Positions 4,496-10,593 of a DNA stretch of 10,593 nt are shown here, in pieces; positions within the stretch are counted from its first letter, which is position 1, and each line of letters opens with the position of its first letter. The DNA is from Oscillospiraceae bacterium (GTDB taxonomy: Bacteria; Bacillota; Clostridia; Oscillospirales; Oscillospiraceae). A program made the position numbers and the translations under genes. The notes under the pieces were generated by a model. The model ran no database searches. It saw nothing but the letters and a program-made list of their open reading frames with translations, and was not told the origin of the DNA. The stretch spans positions 1-10,593 of the forward strand of contig JAFVAS010000152.1 in the NCBI GenBank assembly GCA_017480395.1, written 5' to 3'.

Positions 4496-6456
4496 GCATC
4501 GTGAAAATGAAGCGCGTTCGGGTCATCGGCCTGGAGGAGGAGAAGCAGGAGCTGCTCCAGCAGCTGCTCAGCCTGGGCTGTGTGGAGATCTCCGAGCCGG
4601 AGGAAAAGATCACCGACCCCCAATGGGCCGCCCTGCTCCGCCGGGACACCTCCGATCTGACCGACTGCAAGGCGGAGGGCTCCGCCCTGACCGCCGCCCT
4701 GGACGCCCTCAACCGGTACGCGCCGGAAAAGAAGGGGCTCTTTCGCAAGCGCTCCCCCATCTCCGAGGCGGAGTTCTTCTCCGAATCGGCCAAGGCCGAC
4801 GCCCTCGCCACGGCGGAGGAGATCAACGACTCCACCCGGGAGATCGCCCGCATCTTCGCCGCCGAGAACAAGCTGGCCGCCACTCTGGCCAGCCTGACCC
4901 CCTGGGCGAGCCTGGATCTCCCCCTGGAGACCACCGAAACCGAACAGACCGAGGTCATGCTGGGCACCGTCCCCGCTGCGGCGGAGCTGACCGCCCTCCA
5001 GGCGGAGCTGGCCCAGGCCACCGAGCTGGCGACGCTGATTCCCGTCAGCGCCGACAAGGATCAGCAGTATCTGCTGCTGCTGGCCCACAAGAGCGAGGCC
5101 GATCTGGCCGTCGGGGCCCTGCGCAGCCACTCCTTCAGCGTCGTGCGCTTCAAGGATATGACCGGCACCGCCGCCCGGAACATCGACCGCCTGAAGGCGG
5201 AGCAGCAGGAGCTGGAGCAGGCGCGGCAGGCCCAGGAGGCCGCCATCGCCGCCCAGAAGGACCGCCGCCGGGCGCTGGAGCTGACCCTTGACCGGGTCAA
5301 CCAGGACATCAGCCGGGAGACCGTCTCCGAGCGGTTCCTCACCGACGGGCGTATCTTCTTCGCCGAGGGCTGGATTCCCGCCGAGCGGGTGGCCGATCTG
5401 GACTTCCTGCTGGGCACCCACACCGCCGCCTGGGAGGCCGCCGACCCCGCCGAGGGGGAGACGCCCCCCACCCTGCTGAAGAACCCCAAGTGGATGGACA
5501 GCATCAATATGGTGACGGAGATGTACTCTCTCCCCGCCTATAACGGCATCGATCCCAACCCGCTGATGTTCTTCTGGTATGTGTTCTTCTTCGGCATCAT
5601 GTTCGCCGACGTGGCCTACGGCATCGTCCTCTTCCTGGTGAGCTTCATTATTATCAAGAAGTTCAACCCCAAGAAGACCATGGGCCGGATGTTCCATCTC
5701 GGCCTCTGGCTGGGTGCCTCCACCGCCATCTGCGGCGTCTTTGTGGGCGGCTTCTTCGGCAACGCCCTGGAGGTCATCTATCAGAACTTCGTCCCCGGCG
5801 GCCTGGACGCCATGCCCGCCTGGATGGCTAAGTTCTGCGCCGGACTGATCGTCAACCCGGTCAACGATCCCATGACCGTGCTGATCCTCGCCATCATCAT
5901 CGGCTGCTTCCACCTGCTGATGGGCCAGTGCATCCACATCTACATGGGCTTCCGGGACGGCCAGGGCGTGGACGCCCTGCTGGACGTGGTGCCCTGGTGG
6001 ATCGTCTTCGCCGGCATCGCCGTCGCCGCCCTGGCGGGAACGCCCATCGTGCTGATTCTCGGCGCGCTGGCGCTGATCTGCACCCAGGGAAGGCACGAGC
6101 AGGGCTTCTTCAAAAAGCTGTTTGGCGGCGTCAAGAGCCTCTACGACATCACCTCCTGGCTCTCCGACGTGCTGAGCTACGCCCGTCTGATGGCCCTGAT
6201 GCTGGCCACCAGCGTCATCGCCCAGGTGTTCAACACCCTCGGCGCTCTCCCCCGCAACATCATCGTCTTTATCCTGGTGTTCCTCATCGGCCATGTCTTC
6301 AACATCGGCGTCAACGTCATCGGCACCTATGTCCACGCGGCCCGTCTGCAATACCTGGAATACTTCGGCAAGTTCTATAAGGACGGCGGCATTCCCTTCC
6401 GCCCCCTGCAATATGACACCAAATATGTAGACATCACCAATAAGGAGGAAAATTGA
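4492..6456 (+). CDS. ntpI: V-type ATPase subunit I (membrane subunit a)
   Basis: A 654-residue membrane subunit that supplies the two ion half-channels beside the rotating c-ring. Residues 1-350 form the cytoplasmic arm with coiled coils (about 70-120 and 215-275) that contacts the peripheral stalks. Residues about 356-625 hold the hydrophobic membrane helices, beginning NPLMFFWYVFFFGIMFADVAYG. The essential channel arginine is R565 in LSYARLMAL, and a second conserved arginine is R618 in HAARLQYLEYFGKFY. Length is typical (about 640-680). The start overlaps the previous stop as ATGA without a strong ribosome site of its own, which suggests coupled translation. AAGGAGG near its end serves the next gene. 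Ion specificity depends mainly on the c subunit. Confidence 0.95.
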   Translation: MSIVKMKRVRVIGLEEEKQELLQQLLSLGCVEISEPEEKITDPQWAALLRRDTSDLTDCKAEGSALTAALDALNRYAPEKKGLFRKRSPISEAEFFSESAKADALATAEEINDSTREIARIFAAENKLAATLASLTPWASLDLPLETTETEQTEVMLGTVPAAAELTALQAELAQATELATLIPVSADKDQQYLLLLAHKSEADLAVGALRSHSFSVVRFKDMTGTAARNIDRLKAEQQELEQARQAQEAAIAAQKDRRRALELTLDRVNQDISRETVSERFLTDGRIFFAEGWIPAERVADLDFLLGTHTAAWEAADPAEGETPPTLLKNPKWMDSINMVTEMYSLPAYNGIDPNPLMFFWYVFFFGIMFADVAYGIVLFLVSFIIIKKFNPKKTMGRMFHLGLWLGASTAICGVFVGGFFGNALEVIYQNFVPGGLDAMPAWMAKFCAGLIVNPVNDPMTVLILAIIIGCFHLLMGQCIHIYMGFRDGQGVDALLDVVPWWIVFAGIAVAALAGTPIVLILGALALICTQGRHEQGFFKKLFGGVKSLYDITSWLSDVLSYARLMALMLATSVIAQVFNTLGALPRNIIVFILVFLIGHVFNIGVNVIGTYVHAARLQYLEYFGKFYKDGGIPFRPLQYDTKYVDITNKEEN

Positions 6457-6458
6457 TT

Positions 6459-6941
6459 ATGGATTTCATGTCTAATGCCGGTCTGTACATTGCTGTCATC
6501 GGCGCGTCCCTGGCTGTGGCGCTGGCCTGCGCCGGATCTGGTAAGGGCGTCGGCTGCGTCGGCGAGGCCGCCGCGGGCGTCATCTCCGAGGACCCGGGCA
6601 AGTTCTCTTCCTGCCTGATCCTTCAGATCCTGCCCGGCACCCAGGGCCTGTACGGCCTGGTCGTCTGGTTCTACGCCCTGTTCACCCTGGGCGTCATCGG
6701 CGGCACCCCCCAGACCCTCACCGTGGCCCAGGGCCTCGGCTACTGCTTCGCTTGCCTGCCCATGGGCATCGGCGGCTACATCACCGCCATCGGTCAGGGC
6801 CGCTGCGCCGCCGCCGGCGTCAGCCTGGTGGCCAAGCGCCCCGAGGAGATGTCCAAGGGCATCATCATGGCCATCATGGTCGAGTTCTACGCCATCCTCT
6901 GCCTGCTGGCCTCCTTCCTGATGCTGCTGTTCATCAAGTGA
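6459..6941 (+). CDS. ntpK: V-type ATPase subunit K (c-ring proteolipid), Na+-type site
   Basis: A 160-residue membrane protein with four helices in two hairpins, the 16-kDa form of the rotor ring. Helix 4 carries the ion-binding glutamate (E142 in MVEFYAIL). The residues that bind Na+ in E. hirae NtpK (L61, T64, Q65, Q110, E139) have exact counterparts here: L58, T61 and Q62 in LPGTQGLYG, Q113 in GQGRCAAAG, and E142. Hairpin 1 has no carboxylate, so one ion per four-helix subunit is expected. The ATG at 6459 was chosen over TTG 6453: GGAGG (6444-6448) is ten bases upstream and the product MDFMSNAGLY fits the family. It contains seven cysteines (24, 33, 52, 96, 99, 116, 148), which is many for this protein. 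It follows ntpI after two bases. Confidence 0.95.
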   Translation: MDFMSNAGLYIAVIGASLAVALACAGSGKGVGCVGEAAAGVISEDPGKFSSCLILQILPGTQGLYGLVVWFYALFTLGVIGGTPQTLTVAQGLGYCFACLPMGIGGYITAIGQGRCAAAGVSLVAKRPEEMSKGIIMAIMVEFYAILCLLASFLMLLFIK

Positions 6942-6983
6942 TTCTTCCCCGCGCGCAACAACAGTAGGAAAGGACAGAGATTT

Positions 6984-7583
6984 ATGCAAGGCTTAGATAC
7001 GATCACCGGGCGCATCCAGTCCGATGCCCAGGCGGAGATCGACCGCATCACCCTGAACGCCGAGCAGGAGGCCGAGCGCATCCGCACCGGCTACGCCGCC
7101 ATGGCTGAGCGGGAGAGCGCCGACATCCTTGCCAAGGGCAGGCGCGCCGCCGAGGAGCGGGGCGAGCGGCTGGTCAGCGCCGCCAAGATGGAGGCCGGAA
7201 AAATGACCCTGACCGCCAAACAGGACATGCTGGATCGGGCCTTTGACCTGGCCCAGCAGCGGCTGCTCCTGCTGCCGGAGGAGGACTATGTCGCCCTTCT
7301 GGTCAAGCTGGTCGTGGCCGCCGCCTCCACCGGGACGGAAAAGCTGATCTTCAACCAGTCCGACCGCACCCGCTTTGGCGTCAAGGTGGCCTCCCAGGCC
7401 AACGATGCCCTCTCCGCCGCCGGCAAGACCGGAGGCATCACCCTCTCGGAGCAGACCCGGCCAATCCAGGGCGGCGTCATCGTCAGCGACGGCGCCGTGG
7501 AGGTCAACTGCGCCCTGGAGACCCTGGTGCGGCTGGCCCGCCCCGAGGTCGCCGGTCAGGTCTCCCAGCTGCTCTTCGCTTAA
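6984..7583 (+). CDS. ntpE: V-type ATPase subunit E (peripheral stalk)
   Basis: A 199-residue soluble subunit that forms the peripheral stalk with G/H and binds the top of the A3B3 head. Residues 1-90 are a long charged coiled coil (AEIDRITLNAEQEAERIR and similar). Residues about 95-199 form the globular head-binding domain with the family motif GGVIVSDGAVEVN (163-175). Length is typical (about 185-205). ATG 6984 is preceded by GGAAAGGA about ten bases upstream. A gap of 42 bases separates it from ntpK, without a terminator. No oddities are seen. Confidence 0.93.
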   Translation: MQGLDTITGRIQSDAQAEIDRITLNAEQEAERIRTGYAAMAERESADILAKGRRAAEERGERLVSAAKMEAGKMTLTAKQDMLDRAFDLAQQRLLLLPEEDYVALLVKLVVAAASTGTEKLIFNQSDRTRFGVKVASQANDALSAAGKTGGITLSEQTRPIQGGVIVSDGAVEVNCALETLVRLARPEVAGQVSQLLFA

Positions 7584-7588
7584 CCGCT

Positions 7589-7627
7589 ATTCCCAACGTC
7601 AATTCGCCCCTGCCGCGCCGCGGTTGG
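7589..7627 (+). promoter_or_regulatory. Weak intercistronic stem before ntpC
   Basis: In the 63-base gap between ntpE and ntpC, CCCAAC (7591-7596) is complementary to GTTGGG (7623-7628), six pairs with a long GC-rich loop that itself can fold (CCGCG/CGCGG region). It ends just before the strong AAAGGAGG site of ntpC. A role in transcript processing or stability is possible, but the stem is short. Confidence 0.2.
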
Positions 7628-7646
7628 GGGAAAGGAGGACGAACCA

Positions 7647-8645
7647 TTGGCGAAAATCAACGATACCGACTATCTCTTTCTCTCCACCCGCATCCGGGCG
7701 CTGGAGCGCACGCTGCTCACCCGGGAGCGGATGGATCGGATGCTGGACGCCTCCACCCCCGCCGACGCCGCAAAGGTGCTGCAGGAGTGCGGGTATCCCG
7801 AGGTGGAGCAGGTCACGGTGGACAGCATCAATGAGCTGCTGTCCCAGGCCCGGGAGCGCACCTTCGACGACCTCTACCTCTTCGCCCCGGCCCCCGGCAT
7901 CATTGACGTGTTCAAGATCAAATACGACTACCACAACGCCAAGGTGCTGCTGAAGAGCGAGGCCCGGGGTGTGGACGCCGATCGGCTGCTGGTGGACACC
8001 GGGCGTGTCCCACCGGAGCAGCTCCAGGACGCAGTGCGCACCTCTGACTTCCGGGGCCTGCCCGGCCGCCTCTCCCCCGCCATCCAGTCTGCGCGGGAGA
8101 CCCTGGGCACCACCGGCGACCCCCAGCTCAGCGACTTCACCCTGGATCAGGCCTATTTTGAGGACATGTTCGACCTGGCCCGCGCCAGCGGCTCCGCCTT
8201 CCTGGAGGGCTATGTCCGCATCAACATCGACGCCGCCAACCTGAAGAGCCTGGTGCGCACCCTGCGCATGGGCAAGGACGTGGACTTCCTCAAGGGCGTC
8301 CTCTTCTCCGGCGGCAACATCGACGTGCGGCGCATCCTCTCCGCCGTCAACGCCGGGGGCGCGGTGGCCGACCTCTACGCCACCTCCCTGCTGCGTGACG
8401 CCGGGGAATCCGGCGCCCACGCCATCACCGGCGGCTCCCTGACCCGCTTCGAGAAGGACTGCGACAACGCGGTCATGGCCTATGTCAAGGACGCCAAATA
8501 CGTCGCCTTTGGCGAGGCGCCCCTGGTGGCCTATCTCGCCGCCCGGGAGAACGAGTTCACCGCCGTGCGCATCATCATGACGGGCCGTCTGGCGGAGCTT
8601 CCCGACGACGTGATCCGGGAAAGGCTGCGTGATTCCTATGTATAA
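7647..8645 (+). CDS. ntpC: V-type ATPase subunit C (subunit d, central-stalk socket)
   Basis: A 332-residue subunit that sits on the c-ring and couples it to the central shaft (D and F subunits). It begins (M)AKINDTDYLFLSTRIRALERTLLTRERMDRML, typical of bacterial NtpC, and ends RERLRDSYV. Length matches E. hirae NtpC (about 335). The start is TTG at 7647: AAAGGAGG (7631-7638) lies eight bases upstream, and the family N-terminus begins exactly there. The last bases overlap the next gene by eight. No membrane segments are seen, as expected for this soluble funnel-shaped subunit. Confidence 0.93.
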   Translation: MAKINDTDYLFLSTRIRALERTLLTRERMDRMLDASTPADAAKVLQECGYPEVEQVTVDSINELLSQARERTFDDLYLFAPAPGIIDVFKIKYDYHNAKVLLKSEARGVDADRLLVDTGRVPPEQLQDAVRTSDFRGLPGRLSPAIQSARETLGTTGDPQLSDFTLDQAYFEDMFDLARASGSAFLEGYVRINIDAANLKSLVRTLRMGKDVDFLKGVLFSGGNIDVRRILSAVNAGGAVADLYATSLLRDAGESGAHAITGGSLTRFEKDCDNAVMAYVKDAKYVAFGEAPLVAYLAARENEFTAVRIIMTGRLAELPDDVIRERLRDSYV

Positions 8646-8949
8646 GATCGCAGTATTGGGCGACCGCGAGAGCGTCATGGGCTTCAAGGCCCTGGGGCTG
8701 GACGTGGTGACCGCCGAGAGCGTGGAGGAGGCCCGCCGGGATCTCCACGCCATGGCAAAGGATCCCGACTACGCCATCATCTATCTGACGGAGCAGTTCG
8801 CCGCCCAGATGCCCGACGAAGTGGCCCGCTATAAGGATCAGCTGACCCCGGCGGTCATCCTGATCCCCGGCAAGGACGGCTCCCTCGGCATCGGCATGGA
8901 GAACATCAAAACCTCCGTGGAACGGGCCGTGGGCGCGGACATCCTCTGA
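8638..8949 (+). CDS. ntpG: V-type ATPase subunit F (central stalk; NtpG)
   Basis: A 103-residue central-stalk subunit that binds the rotating shaft subunit D inside the A3B3 head. The N-terminal Rossmann-like part MYKIAVLGDRESVMGFKALG and the C-terminal LIPGKDGSLGIGMENIK...ERAVGADIL are diagnostic. Family length is about 100-105. It is called F in the general naming and NtpG in Enterococcus. ATG 8638 gives the family start and overlaps the end of ntpC by eight bases. A GTG at 8629 in the same frame is closer to the upstream AAAGG (8620-8624; four bases, against 13 for the ATG), so three extra residues cannot be excluded. Confidence 0.93.
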   Translation: MYKIAVLGDRESVMGFKALGLDVVTAESVEEARRDLHAMAKDPDYAIIYLTEQFAAQMPDEVARYKDQLTPAVILIPGKDGSLGIGMENIKTSVERAVGADIL

Positions 8950-8973
8950 TCCCCGGCGCAACATCGATCTTTT

Positions 8974-9005
8974 CTTCTGTGCCCCGGGCACAGAGGGCAC
9001 AGAAG
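8974..9005 (+). promoter_or_regulatory. Intercistronic hairpin with tandem 9-base repeat before ntpA
   Basis: CTTCTGTGCCC (8974-8984) pairs perfectly with GGGCACAGAAG (8995-9005), 11 bp with a ten-base loop. The loop contains a second copy of the right arm, since GGGCACAGA occurs in tandem at 8986-8994 and 8995-9003. The left arm can therefore pair with either copy (a shorter stem with a three-base loop, or the 11-bp stem). No T tract follows, so it is not a terminator. Likely roles are transcript processing or stability at the change from F to A. Confidence 0.55.
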
Positions 9006-9031
9006 CATGAAACAGATCCCTGCGACATGCG

Positions 9032-9054
9032 AAACCTCAAGTGAAAGAAGGTTT
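9032..9054 (+). promoter_or_regulatory. Small hairpin covering the ntpA ribosome site
   Basis: AAACCT (9032-9037) is complementary to AGGTTT (9049-9054), six pairs with an 11-base loop. The right arm includes the end of the AAAGAAGG ribosome site (9044-9051), which lies ten bases before ATG 9062. The stem is weak (two G-C pairs), so it would at most tune translation. Confidence 0.3.
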
Positions 9055-9061
9055 GAACACA

Positions 9062-10593
9062 ATGGGCAAAATTGTCAAGGTTTCCGGCCCGCTGGTGGTC
9101 GCCACCGGCATGGCCGACGCCAATATGTCCGACGTGGTCCGCGTCGGTGAGCAGCGGCTCATCGGCGAGATCCTGACCATGACCGGCGACGCCGCCTCCA
9201 TCCAGGTCTATGAGGAGACCTCCGGCCTCGGCCCCGGCGCCGAGGTGGTCACCACCGGCGCGCCCCTGTCCGTGGAGCTGGGCCCCGGCATGCTGGAGAA
9301 TATCTACGACGGCATCCAGCGCCCCCTGGAGGGCATCATCGCCAAGACCGGCTCCGCCAGCATCATCCGCGGCGTGGAGGTGCCCGCCCTGGATCGGGAG
9401 AAGAAGTGGGATTTCGTCGCCACCGCCCAGGCGGGGGACAAGGTTATCCCCGGCGACTTCCTGGGGCAGGTGCAGGAGACCCCCTCCATCCTCCACAAGA
9501 TCATGGTCCCCAACGGCGTCACCGGCGTCGTCGAGTCCATCTCCTCCGGCAGCTTTACCGTGCTGGACACCGTGGCCACCATCCGCCTGGAGGATGGCAG
9601 CCTCAAGGAGCTGACCATGATGCAGAAGTGGCCCGTCCGTCAGGGCCGGCCCTATAAGCGCAAATTCAACCCCGACACCCCGCTCCAGTCCGGCCAGCGG
9701 GTCATCGACACCCTGTTCCCAGTGGCGAAGGGCGGCACCGCCGCCGTCCCCGGCCCCTTCGGCTCCGGCAAGACCGTGGTGCAGCACCAGCTGGCCAAGT
9801 GGTCCGACGTGGACATCGTTATCTACATCGGCTGCGGCGAGCGCGGCAACGAGATGACCGACGTGCTGCGGGAGTTCCCGGAGCTGATCGACCCCCGCAC
9901 CGGCGAGACCCTGATGAAGCGCACCGTGCTGATCGCCAACACCTCCGACATGCCCGTGGCCGCCCGTGAGGCCAGCGTCTACACCGGCATCACCATCGCC
10001 GAGTACTTCCGCGACATGGGCTACGACGTGGCCGTCATCGCCGACTCCACCTCCCGCTGGGCCGAGGCCCTGCGTGAGATGTCCGGCCGTCTGGAGGAGA
10101 TGCCCGGTGAAGAGGGCTATCCCGCCTACCTCGCCTCCCGTCTCAGCCAATTCTACGAGCGCGCGGGCGTGGTGCAGTGCCTCGGCTCCGACGACCGCCA
10201 GGGCTCCGTCACCGCCATCGGCGCCGTGTCGCCTCCGGGCGGCGATATCTCCGAGCCGGTCTCCCAGGCGACCATGCGCATCGTCAAGGTCTTCTGGGCG
10301 CTGGACTCCTCCCTCGCCTATGCCCGTCACTTCCCGGCCATCAACTGGCTGACCTCCTACTCCCTGTATCTGGACAACCTCGCCGCCTGGTATACCGAGC
10401 AGTTCGGCGAGGCGTACATGGCCAACCGCACCAAGGCCATGCACATCCTCCAGGAGGAGAGCGAGCTGCAGGAGATCGTCCGTCTGGTCGGTCAGGACGC
10501 CCTGTCCCCGGCGGACCGCCTCACCATGGAGACGGCCAAGATGATCCGCGAGGACTTCCTGCAGCAGAACGCCTTTGTCGACGAGGACGCCTA
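9062..10593 (+). CDS. ntpA: V-type ATPase catalytic subunit A, partial (3' end outside window)
   Basis: The first 510 codons of the catalytic nucleotide-binding subunit, usually about 590 residues; the gene runs off the right edge without a stop. Three A subunits alternate with three B subunits in the head and hydrolyse or make ATP. Visible parts are the N-terminal beta-barrel (MGKIVKVSGPLVVATGM), the A-specific insert (about 110-185), Walker A GPFGSGKT (231-238), the catalytic-glutamate motif GERGNEM (259-265), and ADSTSRWAEALRE (327-339). AAAGAAGG lies ten bases before the ATG. A 112-base gap with two hairpins separates it from ntpG. Subunits B and D should follow outside the window. All motifs seen are intact. 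Confidence 0.96.
   Translation, partial: MGKIVKVSGPLVVATGMADANMSDVVRVGEQRLIGEILTMTGDAASIQVYEETSGLGPGAEVVTTGAPLSVELGPGMLENIYDGIQRPLEGIIAKTGSASIIRGVEVPALDREKKWDFVATAQAGDKVIPGDFLGQVQETPSILHKIMVPNGVTGVVESISSGSFTVLDTVATIRLEDGSLKELTMMQKWPVRQGRPYKRKFNPDTPLQSGQRVIDTLFPVAKGGTAAVPGPFGSGKTVVQHQLAKWSDVDIVIYIGCGERGNEMTDVLREFPELIDPRTGETLMKRTVLIANTSDMPVAAREASVYTGITIAEYFRDMGYDVAVIADSTSRWAEALREMSGRLEEMPGEEGYPAYLASRLSQFYERAGVVQCLGSDDRQGSVTAIGAVSPPGGDISEPVSQATMRIVKVFWALDSSLAYARHFPAINWLTSYSLYLDNLAAWYTEQFGEAYMANRTKAMHILQEESELQEIVRLVGQDALSPADRLTMETAKMIREDFLQQNAFVDEDA

Noticed and set aside
4249..6411. A 720-residue open frame on the minus strand, antisense to ntpI
   Set aside because: It lies opposite a certain gene. 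The translation is a low-complexity mix of Gly, Asp, His and Gln with no recognisable domain. Such frames arise because TTA, CTA and TCA codons are rare in GC-rich genes.
6453..6458. TTG start for ntpK six bases upstream of the ATG
   Set aside because: It is only four bases from the ribosome site and would add two residues. The ATG at 6459 fits family proteins and spacing better.
8974..9005. Terminator between ntpG and ntpA
   Set aside because: The hairpin is strong, but CATGAAAC follows instead of a T tract, and ntpA is expected to belong to the same operon.
8906..10444. A 512-residue minus-strand open frame opposite ntpG and ntpA
   Set aside because: Same cause: His/Gly/Asp-rich translation, no motif, and fully covered by well-identified ATPase genes.
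1..10593. CRISPR array, insertion sequence, tRNA or rRNA
   Set aside because: No regularly spaced repeats, transposase motifs, terminal inverted repeats, or cloverleaf and rRNA sequences were seen on either strand.

Overview
The window looks like chromosomal DNA from a GC-rich anaerobic Firmicute, most likely a gut Oscillospiraceae (Clostridium cluster IV; relatives of Flavonifractor, Lawsonibacter or Oscillibacter). This is inferred from the GC-rich coding sequence with AT-rich promoters, strong AGGAGG ribosome sites, a bacterial V-type ATPase operon in the Enterococcus/Clostridium gene order, and the style of the small Ala/Gln-rich proteins at the left end. No marker gene fixes the genus.

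Layout. (1) Positions 1-503, minus strand: two small uncharacterised proteins, probably co-transcribed from a promoter at 536-564. The second stops at an in-frame TGA near the window edge, and family-like sequence continues beyond it. (2) 569-1888, plus strand: a YfcE-type metallophosphoesterase followed after 12 bases by a divergent CoaX-like type III pantothenate kinase, closed by a hairpin terminator at 1922-1970. (3) 1889-2298: an AT-rich intergenic region of about 410 bases holding an extended -10 promoter, small hairpins, an orphan minus-strand Shine-Dalgarno site with a start-stop codon pair, and the promoter of the next gene. (4) 2299-3904: a MarR-family regulator and a membrane-anchored DUF4015-type putative glycoside hydrolase, probably one operon, closed by a terminator at 3919-3975. 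(5) 4001 to the right edge: a promoter, a leader of about 140 bases with a perfect hairpin, then the V-type ATPase genes G/H, I, K, E, C, F and A (ntpF-I-K-E-C-G-A order). The A gene runs off the edge; B and D are expected beyond it.

How the genes work together. The ATPase genes encode the membrane ion channel (I and K), the peripheral stalk (E and G/H), the central-stalk parts (C and F) and the nucleotide-binding A subunit. The c-ring protein carries every residue that binds Na+ in Enterococcus hirae NtpK, so a sodium-coupled enzyme is predicted. A repeat-containing hairpin and a second hairpin over the ribosome site lie just before the A gene, where the transcript passes from low-copy subunits to the three-copy catalytic subunit. 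The rest is ordinary housekeeping sequence. I see no mobile element, CRISPR array, tRNA, rRNA or clearly new multi-gene system.
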